A stretch of 64,000 nt of DNA from Clostridia bacterium (GTDB taxonomy: Bacteria > Bacillota > Clostridia > Oscillospirales > CAG-272). Positions within the stretch are counted from its first letter, which is position 1; every line of letters starts with the position of its first letter. A model generated the notes under the pieces. That model searched no databases and was not told the origin of the DNA. It saw only the letters and a list, made by a program, of their open reading frames with translations. Shown here one piece after another: positions 23,411 to 32,927 of this stretch. The translations under genes and the position numbers were made by a program. Location: assembly GCA_017503285.1 (NCBI GenBank), contig JAFVTH010000007.1, positions 1 to 64,000 on the forward strand, written 5' to 3'.

Positions 23411-25108
23411 ATGCTTGAATTTGCAAAGGACAAGGCCCTTTGGGACAGAGTGCGCAACGATGATGCGTTTGCTCGCCACAGAAAAGAGATAAAGGCGGAG
23501 TACGACAAGGCATTTAAGGAGCGCCCAAGGTGCAAGCCTGCGTGGGCAGTGCTTGAATTTCCGAACGCCTCTGGTGGTACAGACACCTTCCGTCAGCTAC
23601 AATCCTCAGCCCTTTTGGCGCTGATTTACCCGGATAACGAGGAGTATTACAGAAGCCTTGTTGAAACAATTTGGGAAATTTGTAACGAATATACATGGGC
23701 ACCTCTTGGCCACTATAACGACTACTATAATCGCACCCCACAGGATTTTGACCCGGGTCTTATAGATATTTTTGCCGCATCCTTGGCATTTTCCTTGGCA
23801 GAAATAAAGCATCTTTTCAAGGATAGATTTCCTAAGCTTCTTAATGATAGAATTTCCTATGAGCTAAGGCGACACACAATTGAGCCGTATCTTAATAGAA
23901 AATTCTTCTGGGAGCATCATAACAATAACTGGACTGCCGTTTGCACAGGCGCAGTTGGTGGCGTTTTGATGTACGAGGACCCTGAGGAATTTGAAAGACA
24001 GTTCTCCCGCCTTCAAGCGTCTATGGAGTGCTATCTTGCCAGCTATGATGATGACGGTATGTGCGTAGAGGGTACAGCATATTGGGGCTTTGGCTTTGGC
24101 TTCTTCGCGGTTTATGCAATGCTTCTTCGTGAGTTTTCAAACGGCAAGCACGACTGGCTGAAAAACCCAAAGGTTAAGTCAATTTCTCAGTTTATCCAAA
24201 AAATGCACCTGCAGCCAAACATTCTTGCAATGTTTAGTGACGTAAACGCAAGAGAGGGCTATTGGGTAGGCTTACCGCATATGCTTAAAACAGTATATGG
24301 CGACGCTATTGAAAAGCTAACCCTTGACCAGGCTACTATTGTTGCATATTGCCACTGGGCATTTGCATTACGCTCAACCATTTACTATAATCCCGAATAT
24401 ACAACAGATAAGCTTGAAAACGGCACATACTATGCCCCTGTTAGCAACTATTTTATTAAGAGAACCGATAATTACGGTCTTGCCTTTAAGGGCGGTAACC
24501 AATGGGAAAGCCACAACCACCAGGACGTTGGCTCCTTTATCCTTGCAAGAAACAACAAGCAAATCTTCTGTGACTTTGGCTACATAGGTCCGGGCAACTG
24601 GCCGGGCTACCAGGGCTCAAGAAGAAATGAATACTTCCAGCCATCCTCATTCTCCCACAATCTACCAATATTTGATGATATGGGTCAAGGCGGAGATGAC
24701 ACAAACAAGGCAAGGGCAGTATATAACGAGGAAACAGGCGTTGTTTATATGGATTTCACCCTTGGCTATGACAGGAAGAAGCACTATAAGCTACAAAAGG
24801 CAGAAAGAAGCTTTAAGCCTCTTGATGACAGAATCGAGATGCATGACAAGTTTACATTTAGCGACAAAACCAAGATAACAGAGCGCTTTGTAACTACAAT
24901 CAAGCCACAAATTGATGGTAATACTGCCATAATGGGCGATGTTCGTCTAAGCACAACCACAGATGCAACCTTAAATGTAATAGAGCAGCCATACGTTGAC
25001 CAGCTACCGGATGAAAACGGTAACTACAACCAAATTTGCTACCTGCTTGACTACACCTTAAACGGCGACACAACAGAGTTCGATGCGGTAATTGATTTCT
25101 TAAGCTAA
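23411..25108 (+). CDS. heparinase II/III-family protein
   Basis: Encodes 565 residues, no signal peptide. The N-terminal two thirds form a helical toroid-like domain containing the HHNNNWTAVCTG signature (about 177-188) and YDDDGMCVEGTAYWGFG (about 219-235), seen in alginate/heparin lyase relatives. The C-terminal beta domain contains GNQWESHNHQDVGSFIL (about 361-377), the characteristic heparinase II/III block with catalytic and zinc-binding His residues. Such enzymes cleave uronic-acid polysaccharides by beta-elimination. Lack of export suggests intracellular oligosaccharide breakdown. AAAAGGAG precedes the ATG. It diverges from the esterase gene and may serve the same glycan pathway. Confidence 0.87.
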   Translation: MLEFAKDKALWDRVRNDDAFARHRKEIKAEYDKAFKERPRCKPAWAVLEFPNASGGTDTFRQLQSSALLALIYPDNEEYYRSLVETIWEICNEYTWAPLGHYNDYYNRTPQDFDPGLIDIFAASLAFSLAEIKHLFKDRFPKLLNDRISYELRRHTIEPYLNRKFFWEHHNNNWTAVCTGAVGGVLMYEDPEEFERQFSRLQASMECYLASYDDDGMCVEGTAYWGFGFGFFAVYAMLLREFSNGKHDWLKNPKVKSISQFIQKMHLQPNILAMFSDVNAREGYWVGLPHMLKTVYGDAIEKLTLDQATIVAYCHWAFALRSTIYYNPEYTTDKLENGTYYAPVSNYFIKRTDNYGLAFKGGNQWESHNHQDVGSFILARNNKQIFCDFGYIGPGNWPGYQGSRRNEYFQPSSFSHNLPIFDDMGQGGDDTNKARAVYNEETGVVYMDFTLGYDRKKHYKLQKAERSFKPLDDRIEMHDKFTFSDKTKITERFVTTIKPQIDGNTAIMGDVRLSTTTDATLNVIEQPYVDQLPDENGNYNQICYLLDYTLNGDTTEFDAVIDFLS

Positions 25109-25110
25109 AC

Positions 25111-25140
25111 AAAAGAACAGACCAAACGGTCTGTTCTTTT
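25111..25140. terminator. bidirectional terminator
   Basis: Stem AAAAGAACAGACC/GGTCTGTTCTTTT with loop AAAC. It ends the heparinase-family gene (+) and operon B (-). Confidence 0.92.
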
Positions 25141-25143
25141 ATT

Positions 25144-26526
25144 TTAGCTATTGTTAGAATTCTCTTGTGGGCTTACAGGAGCATCTGAAGGGGTGGCTCC
25201 GTTTGGCACGGATTGTGGCGCGGGTTGAACTGGCGCAGTGGTAGCTGCGGTAGCTCCAAAGGCGCCGTCAACAAATGCGTTTGCAATCCAGATAAGAGCA
25301 GAGATAAGTAGAATACCAACAAGCTGCTCAAAGATAGCAACGCTCCAGCCGTAGCCGATGCTTGGAATCTTCAATACGATAATTGAAATGATAGCAAGAG
25401 AGGCGATTACAATCTCGCTAATGTGCTTTGTCTTAGGCTCAACAACCTTAACCTTAAGTCTTTCAGCCTCGCCCTCGCCTGCGTATATAGCGTAAAGAAG
25501 GGACAAGCCGGAGCTTGACACAGCGTTCTTTGCCTTTGTGAACATAGTCAAGCAAAGGACGAACAATAGTAGGTTAAGCACAGGGAATAGAATTGTTGAG
25601 ATTGAGAAGCCGTTTGAAATTGTACCTGCCAAAGTAGTCAAAAGTGAAGAGAACGAGGATGAGAATAGCTTATAGCCCCTAATTGTAAGTAGGAGAATAG
25701 CTATCAAGGAGAAGCCAACGAAAATAGATGCGTTCTTAAGGAAAACAACACGCTTGCTCTCCCAAACCTGTTTTCTGTTGAACAGGAAGTTAACCACCAT
25801 GGCGCCAACAGTGAGAACAAAGGCGGCAATAAACGCGCCTGTGGTTTCTGGAGCAATCTCGTAGCCGATGTAGTATGCGTTGTCTCCTGTGCCACCGGAA
25901 ATGCTGGCAAAGAAGGAGAGAAGCATAAAGGAAGAGAATATGCTCGCCATAGCCTTAAACACCTGTATTGAAAGCTTGTGAGATTTCTTCTTGCAGAAGC
26001 GAACGATTGAAACAATAATGCCTATAAAGGAAATGAAAAATGTGGAAATAGCTGTTCCTGCAACAAAGACATTAGAGTAAATCGTCATAACGCCACCGAG
26101 GCTTGACATAACCTCGTCCACGCTACCTGCGCCCATGTTCTCAAGGCTATTAATAGCAGCCTCAAAGCTAGGTATCATAGCGCCTGTCTTAGAAGAGAAT
26201 AGGTAGTCAAAAAGACCAAGTGATTGTGAATAGGTTGCGCTTGTGCCCATTATTGTTGCCTGTCTTAGAAAGCCAACGAATGGGGCAAGGCAAAGAAGTA
26301 AAATTGCAACGAATAGCATAATGTCGGAAATCAAGCGCCAAAGAGGACGCTTAACTCCCACAGGTGGAGCGATCGGCTGCTGAATAGCCTGCTGAGGTGG
26401 CTGCACCGGTTGTACAGGAGCCGTGTCGTCAACCGGAGTGCCACAGCCTGTGCAAAATCTTCCTGTAACCGGCTTTCCGCAATATCTGCATAAGTGAGGA
26501 GTATTAGAGTCCGCCGAATAAGTCAT
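25144..26526 (-). CDS. zinc-ribbon multi-pass membrane protein (operon B, last gene)
   Basis: Encodes 460 residues. The ATG at 26526 follows GGAGGATTACG and is better than the ATG at 26547; it overlaps the preceding gene by 23 bases. Residues about 13-29 (CRYCGKPVTGRFCTGCG) are a zinc ribbon of the CxxC-x10-CxxC type. A Pro/Gln-rich linker follows, then about eight membrane helices (roughly 60-420) and a Pro/Ser-rich tail. Zinc-ribbon membrane proteins of this layout are common in Clostridia, but their roles are not known. Its position as last gene of the RyR/TIR operon makes it a candidate membrane component of that system. Confidence 0.82.
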   Translation of the reverse strand: MTYSADSNTPHLCRYCGKPVTGRFCTGCGTPVDDTAPVQPVQPPQQAIQQPIAPPVGVKRPLWRLISDIMLFVAILLLCLAPFVGFLRQATIMGTSATYSQSLGLFDYLFSSKTGAMIPSFEAAINSLENMGAGSVDEVMSSLGGVMTIYSNVFVAGTAISTFFISFIGIIVSIVRFCKKKSHKLSIQVFKAMASIFSSFMLLSFFASISGGTGDNAYYIGYEIAPETTGAFIAAFVLTVGAMVVNFLFNRKQVWESKRVVFLKNASIFVGFSLIAILLLTIRGYKLFSSSFSSLLTTLAGTISNGFSISTILFPVLNLLLFVLCLTMFTKAKNAVSSSGLSLLYAIYAGEGEAERLKVKVVEPKTKHISEIVIASLAIISIIVLKIPSIGYGWSVAIFEQLVGILLISALIWIANAFVDGAFGATAATTAPVQPAPQSVPNGATPSDAPVSPQENSNNS

Positions 26527-27670
26527 CGTAATCCTCCTCAAAATCAAAGATTTCTACCTCAGGTAGGGTAACCTCGGTTGTATCAAAGTCTGTGTAGTGT
26601 GTCTCAACGGAAAGAATAAAGGTGTCTGTTCCGTTTGACATTTGAAGGTTAATGATAGAGTATGCAAGTCTATCGCCGTCAACTATATATTCAGAGCTAA
26701 AGTGAACGTTATATTGCTCCCAAGCCTGATTAAACTGGGCATAAGCGCTCTCACCAAGCATAGCGCGGCAAACGTCCTTGTACTTTTCCTCCGGCATGCT
26801 GAAGCGACCCTCGCCAGTCTTAATAAAGAAGGAAGCGTCAGTGGGAATAGCAAAGATAAAGTCTGTTACCTGTGTCATAGAATTAAGAGAGCTAATCTCG
26901 ATTCTGTCGTTGCCCTTGAGAATCATAAGGCCGCCGCCTATAAGGTACATATTGTGCTTGTGAAGCTCATTGTCAACCTGTGCAAGGTCGTAGTAGCCAC
27001 CCTTTACAGAGGCATAGCTCTTAAGGTTAGCACCATCCTGCTCCTCGATAAAGGCATCAACGAACATACCTGGGTAGTCCTGTCTAAAGTGAGCAAGGGT
27101 GTTGTCGTACTTAATGGTTTGTAGGTATGAGCTTTCAACAGGCATACCATCCTTTATAACTGTAAGGCCAAGGGTGGTGGTGCTTGTGCAGTCGATATAC
27201 TTGCTTCCGTCTGTAAGCTCCTCAAAGTAGCTATTTGTCATCTGTTCACCAACCTTTTGAATGTAGGTGAAGTAGAAGTAGCCTGATGAGGTATTGAGAA
27301 TGTAAAGCTCACTTTGAGCATTCTTCTCGTTGTAATTGTAGTCAACCATGCCAAGCTCTGCGCTTACAATGCTTGCAGAGGTAAATTGACTAAGGTTTTT
27401 GGAGGAAATCTCTTCCTCTGAAAGGTCACTGATTTTTGTATAGGAATTAAAGGTGCTGACAACGGTTTTACCGTTTAGCTCCTTTTCTACATACGCCATG
27501 GCGCTTGCCTCGGTTGTAGGGTATGACTCCTTGGAGATGGCACCGGTAAAGGTTTCGTTTGGATTAATTGAAGCCTTTGGAGTAAAGGAGCCACCGGTTG
27601 CAAAAAGAACAGAAACAACCAAGAGCACAACAGCAAGAGAAATAGAAGCCTTAATAATTGCTGCTTTCAT
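26504..27670 (-). CDS. signal-anchored hypothetical protein (operon B)
   Basis: Encodes 388 residues. An N-terminal hydrophobic segment (about 8-28) without a lipobox works as a signal anchor or signal peptide, so the bulk is outside the membrane. The rest is a mainly beta-looking domain without recognisable motifs, ending in an acidic tail (EIFDFEEDYDDLFGGL). The start is supported by AGGAGAG. It lies 13 bases after the RyR-domain gene and overlaps the zinc-ribbon membrane gene, so the three are probably made together. No known family is recognised. Extracellular ligand sensing is only a guess. Confidence 0.78.
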   Translation of the reverse strand: MKAAIIKASISLAVVLLVVSVLFATGGSFTPKASINPNETFTGAISKESYPTTEASAMAYVEKELNGKTVVSTFNSYTKISDLSEEEISSKNLSQFTSASIVSAELGMVDYNYNEKNAQSELYILNTSSGYFYFTYIQKVGEQMTNSYFEELTDGSKYIDCTSTTTLGLTVIKDGMPVESSYLQTIKYDNTLAHFRQDYPGMFVDAFIEEQDGANLKSYASVKGGYYDLAQVDNELHKHNMYLIGGGLMILKGNDRIEISSLNSMTQVTDFIFAIPTDASFFIKTGEGRFSMPEEKYKDVCRAMLGESAYAQFNQAWEQYNVHFSSEYIVDGDRLAYSIINLQMSNGTDTFILSVETHYTDFDTTEVTLPEVEIFDFEEDYDDLFGGL

Positions 27671-27683
27671 AAGCTCTCCTAAC

Positions 27684-29885
27684 TTATTTTTTAATTATTT
27701 TGAAGCCTGTTTTGGAAAGCAGCCAATAAGCATCATCAAGAAGCTGATAGTCATATTTTATAACATCCTTGTCAGCCTCGGAAGCGCCGTCACGCTGTGC
27801 CACCATTTTTCTGAAGGTAACAAGACCGTCAAAGGTGGTAAGGTTGCCGTGCCGTCTTTCCTCATAAACACGTCCGTTTGTAAACTTAGTCTTGCCGTTT
27901 ACGACCCTCTTTTCGTTAAGGATTTGGTCAAGGGTAGATGGTATCATACCGCGGCTTATCATAAAGGCATTCCACCTTTGATGCTCGTGGATAGCCAACG
28001 ATTGCCTTAGTGAATTCTTAAAGTCAATACCATATGTAACAATTTTCTTGCCATCGGCTAAAACGCCTTCATACTTGCTATAATCAATAGGGTCGCCATA
28101 GGCATATGCCCTTAAAAATTCCTCCTCGGAAACAGCGCTTCGTGGGTCGTCCTTTTTAACATAATCAAAGCCCATAAGGTTTAGCTTGGACCTTAGGCTA
28201 AGACAGCAGTAAATGCTGGAATCCCTTTCCATTTGGGATTTATTTTTGTACCATTTCCTATGAGATTCAATAGCCAAGAGGCGAATTTCCTCCTCGGTAA
28301 GCATAGAGCCCTGACTTGTAATCTTGTATTCCAAATCATAAACCTGGTTTCTAAGCTGTGACATCTTAAATAGGTCATCGCCAAGAAGCTTGTTAATGTT
28401 ATAAACAATGCTTGCCTCGTGTCCGATAAAGTAACAGCAATCCTGCTCAAGAAGAGTGTCGCTCTTTTTGTGGGTTCTTGCCTTGACAAATATAACAAGG
28501 TTAGAAAGACCCCATTCCTGCCTTTTCTCAACAAGCTTTTGCGCCATATCAATATTTTCAAGGTCAGAGCCAAAGGAAACAACGATAAAGCTTACATCGT
28601 TCTTGTTCCTTGTAACAATAGACTTGATTCTTTGATAAAAGGCTTGGTCATTTGTATCAATGTTGATATATTCCTCGTTGGCAGGAAGCTCCGGCAGAGG
28701 CAAATAAAGCTCCTTATGCGCCACATCTATTTCGTTCATAAAGCGATAGTAGTTGTGGTTAAGGTTTTTATTGTTTTCTGCCTTGTGCTTGTCAAACATA
28801 TAGTAGTTTACAGGCTTGGAAACGATTTTGCCGTTTTTCTCAGCCAAAAACTGGTTGTTTGCCACAGAGGTCAGGAAAATCTGCTGGCTTGTTTTACCAA
28901 AGCCGATAAATATCATATTAATATCAACGCCGTCCTTAACAGTTGCGCTTTCGTAGTCAAGATGGCGCCGGTCCATAAAGCGAGTTAAAGGATAGTTATC
29001 AATAAAGTCAATGGCAATTTCCTGATACTTGTTTACATAGCTAAGACAGCCGTGGGCTGTTGCAACGATATCAGCGTAAATTGTTTCATACTTAGGGTCG
29101 CCAAAAACAAAGATTCTCAGGTTATCAAAAAGCTTTTCCTGCAAAGCCTCGCCGCCCTCGTCAATAATTTGGGTGAACATGCGACAAAGCCTCATATTCT
29201 TTTCCTCGTCCCTTGTGTTTATAACAACAATGTGGCGCTTGCTATATCTTTTGATTGAGCCGACAATCCAGCGTATGCTGTCCTCGTCATCCTTCAAAAG
29301 AGAATAGTACATTTTGTTTTGGTAAAGCTTTTCGCATGCCTTTTCGTCAAGGTCATCAATAATAACCTTGTTGCGTGTGGTGTCGCTATTATATATTCTT
29401 TCGTTTTCGTCGTTATCGCCATAGATGAAAAGCCTTTCGTTGAAGGTGAAGCGACGCTTAACCCAGCCAAAGAAGGACCAAATCTGCTGGCTTGTAAAGG
29501 AAAGAGTAAACAAAATAGCATTAAGCCCAACCATTACAAAGGTAAAGTAAATTGTAAATGCAAAGAAGGGGCTTGCCTCCATAAGGGCAGAAACAGGCGC
29601 AACGTCATATTTCAAAACCACAAGGTTAATAATCTCATGCACAGAGGAGAAGAAGGTGTTAAGGATGGTATTTCCTGTAATTGCCTCTGTCTCCGCATAG
29701 AGAATACCTACAAAGTAAAGTGGAATTGCAATAACGTAAATAATAGCGCATTTGCCCTTTTTGAAGGTTCTTAGAAAGGCTATTCTGTCAGCTCTTTTTT
29801 TGATAATAATGTTAATAATAACGAAAAACAGCTCACAAATAAGAGCAAAAAGGCAAATTGCCGTAACAATATTTTGAATTATCAT
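27684..29885 (-). CDS. membrane protein with Rossmann (TrkA-N-like) and RyR domains, paralog 2
   Basis: Encodes 733 residues. Three membrane helices (about 5-28, 46-64, 104-132) are followed by a cytosolic region with an RLFIYGDNDENERIY segment (about 151-165) and a second nucleotide-binding-like fold starting at NMIFIGFGKTSQQIF (about 323-337). Both resemble the RCK/TrkA-N domains that gate ion channels or bind nucleotides. The C-terminus (about 625-725), with LAIHEHQRWNAFM, RRHGNLTTFDGL and KYDYQLLDD, fits the RyR repeat domain found in ryanodine receptors and in bacterial signalling proteins. It is a paralog of the upstream neighbour, sharing the stop/start overlap TAATG. Likely a ligand-gated channel-like sensor or effector; the ligand is unknown. 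Confidence 0.8.
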   Translation of the reverse strand: MIIQNIVTAICLFALICELFFVIINIIIKKRADRIAFLRTFKKGKCAIIYVIAIPLYFVGILYAETEAITGNTILNTFFSSVHEIINLVVLKYDVAPVSALMEASPFFAFTIYFTFVMVGLNAILFTLSFTSQQIWSFFGWVKRRFTFNERLFIYGDNDENERIYNSDTTRNKVIIDDLDEKACEKLYQNKMYYSLLKDDEDSIRWIVGSIKRYSKRHIVVINTRDEEKNMRLCRMFTQIIDEGGEALQEKLFDNLRIFVFGDPKYETIYADIVATAHGCLSYVNKYQEIAIDFIDNYPLTRFMDRRHLDYESATVKDGVDINMIFIGFGKTSQQIFLTSVANNQFLAEKNGKIVSKPVNYYMFDKHKAENNKNLNHNYYRFMNEIDVAHKELYLPLPELPANEEYINIDTNDQAFYQRIKSIVTRNKNDVSFIVVSFGSDLENIDMAQKLVEKRQEWGLSNLVIFVKARTHKKSDTLLEQDCCYFIGHEASIVYNINKLLGDDLFKMSQLRNQVYDLEYKITSQGSMLTEEEIRLLAIESHRKWYKNKSQMERDSSIYCCLSLRSKLNLMGFDYVKKDDPRSAVSEEEFLRAYAYGDPIDYSKYEGVLADGKKIVTYGIDFKNSLRQSLAIHEHQRWNAFMISRGMIPSTLDQILNEKRVVNGKTKFTNGRVYEERRHGNLTTFDGLVTFRKMVAQRDGASEADKDVIKYDYQLLDDAYWLLSKTGFKIIKK

Positions 29886-32101
29886 TAGTTTGCCTTCCTT
29901 TCTTGAATGAGTATGCCCTCGCTATTAATAATAGTTGTGTCCTTGTGCTTGTCGTCATCGCTAAGGTCATCAAATGGCACAATGTTGTAGTGGGTCTTTG
30001 CCATAAAGTTTTTGCCGGCGCCCTCAACATAAGTAAAGCCGTCTGAGCGCATAAAAGCATTCCAACGGATATGCTCATATTCGGAAAGGAGCAGGCTATC
30101 CTGTGTCGGCAAAATGCCACACTTAAGACCGATGGTGTAGTAAACAGCCTCTGCCATAGAGGAGCGCCTAAAGTATTCAACCCTTTCAAAGCTCTGCTCG
30201 CTGTCAAATCTGTCGCCACTGGCAACACCGGACCACTTTACATGGCACTTTTCAGCGCGCCTTTCAAGGTCCCTTTGCTCCAGCATATCAAGAGTAAAGT
30301 TTTTCTCAAGGCTACCGAGAAAAACAATGTCGTAAGGGGTGTAGTCAAAGGAAACAAGACCGTGGGCATCTTTCTCACAGCCGTTTTCATCTCTGTGCTT
30401 GCCCTCAAGCAGGTGGGACTTTTTGTTGTCGTATACAACTGCGTATATAGGTGGCAAGCCGTCCTCATACTTGCGGCTGCGAGCAAGCAAAACCCTTGCT
30501 TTAATAGCAGTCTGAATATTAAGGTCGTCATTACCAAGTGTAACATAAACGCCTGTTATGTCGTTTATGCTTTCAAGAGTGTCCAAAAACTCCCTAGAGT
30601 TTACATCGGTATTGTCGTGGAAGTAAAGGGTGTATTGAGAGTCCCCCTTAATCTGCTTTCCGCTATGGTTAACAAGCTCGGGGGCGATAGAGTAAATCTT
30701 GTCCTGTCCGTTTTCACAATCAAAAATATGTATACTGGTTTTATAGCCCTTAACCTGTGAAACAAAGCAGGTCGCCTTCAAAAGCTCAACGCCATAGCCA
30801 CCAAGACCGGCTATAACTATATTGATATATTTTTGTCCGTATTTTTCAATTGCGCTATCAAAGATAGGATAGTCAATAAGGGTAGAGTAGGCAAGGTTTC
30901 TGCTTTCGTTTACCCTGCGTACCTTTGGATGCAAGAATACTTGACTTTCCTCTGTAAGCCTGTCGCCCTTACGCCTTGCAACCGCCTCTGCCTTCTTTAA
31001 GAAAATTTCCTTTTGAGAGGAAAGAAAGCTTTCACGTGCCGCCTCCTTTTCCTTTTCGTCTTTAATTTTCTTAAATTCCTTTAGCTTGCTCTGGTATTCC
31101 TTTTCGGAGACGCTAAGGAACAGGGAGTCAATAATTGCCTCGCTTTCGCGACCCTTAGCAAAAATAAAGAATTGGCTATAAGAGTTATTAAGGGCATCAA
31201 TAGTCTTGCATTGCTCAACCATAGCAATGGCAAGGTTTACGTTTTCTGTTTCGTTTTCGCTAATGAAGTAAGCCTTTACATACTTATCATGCTTCATATA
31301 GCGTAGGTTAATTTCCTTAATGCTCCTTTTGATGCAAACAGCGCCAAGGTCCTTAGCTTGGCGAATGAGAACACCGCTTTCTCCGTCCTCGTCCTTTTCG
31401 TCAACCTCTGTAAATATTATGAGGGCTGGCAAAATTTCAAGACGCTTTTTTATCCATCTGAAAGGATTTTTTTCGTTTTCCCAAAGCTCCAGCTTTTGAG
31501 TTTCGCGCTGTCTGTAAATATCCGTTGCAAGGGCAAGAGATCTTTCGTTAAGCTCTGACATAATATAAACATTTGAGCGAGCGTGGAATGCCACCTTAAC
31601 ACGGGCAAGCATCTCGCGGAAGAAAATCAAAACAACGCCGGCTGTAAGTATAGGCGCAAGCAGGTGTATAAAGGAGGAATAGGTAGTGTAAATATTAAAC
31701 ACATACTCATATCCCGCAAAGCCTTCAATGGTAATAGCATCTGAAATAGCATCATATCCACCGTCAAGAATAAAAATCTTTAGGGTATTGTTAAAGGACA
31801 GAAGCGCGCTTTTGATAATTCTAAAGACAAGCCCATCATTTATAAAAGCCTCGGAAAAATAAAGAGCAGGGAAGTACATTGTACTGGAGGCAAAGAAAAA
31901 GCCTGCTATAAAAATCTGAAAAGCAGAAAAGATGCTTGTTTTTTTGTATTTTTTCTTGCGGTCAATATCGTCGTCATCAACAACGGACCTAAAGTGCGCC
32001 CTTTTGTGCCTTAAAAATACAACAATCGAGGACACAAGAGCAATTATAAATATAGAAATGGAGATGGCGCAAAAAAGCGCCACCAGCTGAAACATATCCA
32101 T
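29885..32101 (-). CDS. membrane protein with Rossmann (TrkA-N-like) and RyR domains, paralog 1
   Basis: Encodes 738 residues with the same architecture as the next gene: three membrane helices (about 5-30, 55-80, 135-160), a long cytosolic region with a first fold (YIMSELNERSLALATDIY) and a second fold starting INIVIAGLGGYGVELLKA, carrying a clear GxGxxG dinucleotide-binding loop, and a C-terminal RyR domain (EYEHIRWNAFMRSDGF, then HYNIVPFDDL and a basic tail). A charged, helical insertion (KEFKKIKDEKEKEAARES) lies near the middle. AGGAGAG precedes the ATG. The pair probably forms a hetero-oligomer. The GxGxxG loop is clearer here than in the paralog, hinting at divided roles. Confidence 0.8.
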   Translation of the reverse strand: MDMFQLVALFCAISISIFIIALVSSIVVFLRHKRAHFRSVVDDDDIDRKKKYKKTSIFSAFQIFIAGFFFASSTMYFPALYFSEAFINDGLVFRIIKSALLSFNNTLKIFILDGGYDAISDAITIEGFAGYEYVFNIYTTYSSFIHLLAPILTAGVVLIFFREMLARVKVAFHARSNVYIMSELNERSLALATDIYRQRETQKLELWENEKNPFRWIKKRLEILPALIIFTEVDEKDEDGESGVLIRQAKDLGAVCIKRSIKEINLRYMKHDKYVKAYFISENETENVNLAIAMVEQCKTIDALNNSYSQFFIFAKGRESEAIIDSLFLSVSEKEYQSKLKEFKKIKDEKEKEAARESFLSSQKEIFLKKAEAVARRKGDRLTEESQVFLHPKVRRVNESRNLAYSTLIDYPIFDSAIEKYGQKYINIVIAGLGGYGVELLKATCFVSQVKGYKTSIHIFDCENGQDKIYSIAPELVNHSGKQIKGDSQYTLYFHDNTDVNSREFLDTLESINDITGVYVTLGNDDLNIQTAIKARVLLARSRKYEDGLPPIYAVVYDNKKSHLLEGKHRDENGCEKDAHGLVSFDYTPYDIVFLGSLEKNFTLDMLEQRDLERRAEKCHVKWSGVASGDRFDSEQSFERVEYFRRSSMAEAVYYTIGLKCGILPTQDSLLLSEYEHIRWNAFMRSDGFTYVEGAGKNFMAKTHYNIVPFDDLSDDDKHKDTTIINSEGILIQERKAN

Positions 32102-32124
32102 ATCTCTCTCCTAAAAACAAAGGA

Positions 32125-32916
32125 TTATTTAACTATAACGTCCTGCCAATGCTTATGGCTGTCGTGTCTATTTTGTTGAGAGTCCATTCTTTGCTCGTTT
32201 TGTCTGCCTCTTAAAATAAGTACATCGCTAAAGCTGTCAAACATACCGGCAATAGCCTTATCATATTTTTCTTGGTCAACCTCCTTGCAAGAGAACACGT
32301 CCATCAAAACCTCGCCGGTTTTGTAGTTATAGTGCATAGCGATATGGCTTTCAGCAATAACTGCAATACCGGAAAGATATGTAGGATTTTTAATATTGTC
32401 TCTAAGAACGCAGGGCCTTGTAATAGGATGCATACCAACCTCGTATGGGAGGTTGTCCAGCGTTGTCATATAGTCGTCAATGCTTGGAGTATTATTTAGC
32501 TTTGCCTTAATCATATAGTGTGGACCAAAGTCGGCGCTTTGGTACATTCCCATATCGCTTCCGTCAAACTCATCTCTGTCAATCCTTTTAAGGAAGAATG
32601 AGCCACATGGGTATTCACGCTTTAAAAGAGTTTCAAGAAGCTGTGCATCGGCATAGCCATCATAAAGAAGGTCGGCAAAATAACAGCCATATTGTGGGAA
32701 GGTGTGGATTGTAAAGTGTCCGCCCTTAAGAAGCACAAATGCGCTAATGCCCACGTCCTCAGGCTTTTCGCAGTAATAGTAAGGAATAAGCTGAGGTGGC
32801 ATAATGGCATCCACCTGCATAACGTTTATAACACTGTTGATAACTTCGTAAACATCCTTAAGGTTATCAAGACGCTCTGTGCTACAGCCATAAGAATCAA
32901 CTAAAATATGTATCAT
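32125..32916 (-). CDS. tandem S-adenosylmethionine decarboxylase-like protein
   Basis: Encodes 263 residues. The TTG at 32931 lies in the ribosome site; the ATG at 32916 (after GAGGAGAAAAGCA) is chosen. The protein is two SpeH-like modules in a row. The C-terminal module keeps the pyruvoyl-forming ESH (S190), the acid His (H195) and the Cys in DVFSC (C210), with the same 5- and 20-residue spacing known for the Thermotoga enzyme. The N-terminal module (HFTIHTFPQYGCYFADLL, about 67-84) has GGH in place of ESH and lacks the Cys, so it looks inactive. The family makes decarboxylated AdoMet for spermidine synthesis. No spermidine synthase is nearby, but agmatine deiminase is in the same operon. 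Confidence 0.82.
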   Translation of the reverse strand: MIHILVDSYGCSTERLDNLKDVYEVINSVINVMQVDAIMPPQLIPYYYCEKPEDVGISAFVLLKGGHFTIHTFPQYGCYFADLLYDGYADAQLLETLLKREYPCGSFFLKRIDRDEFDGSDMGMYQSADFGPHYMIKAKLNNTPSIDDYMTTLDNLPYEVGMHPITRPCVLRDNIKNPTYLSGIAVIAESHIAMHYNYKTGEVLMDVFSCKEVDQEKYDKAIAGMFDSFSDVLILRGRQNEQRMDSQQNRHDSHKHWQDVIVK

Positions 32917-32927
32917 TGCTTTTCTCC

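Noticed and set aside
28419..28988. 189-residue ORF on the + strand
   Set aside because: Antisense shadow of the second RyR-domain gene; no start signal.
30071..30760. 229-residue ORF on the + strand
   Set aside because: It is antisense to the conserved RyR/Rossmann gene, with no ribosome site, and has the composition of a mirror frame.
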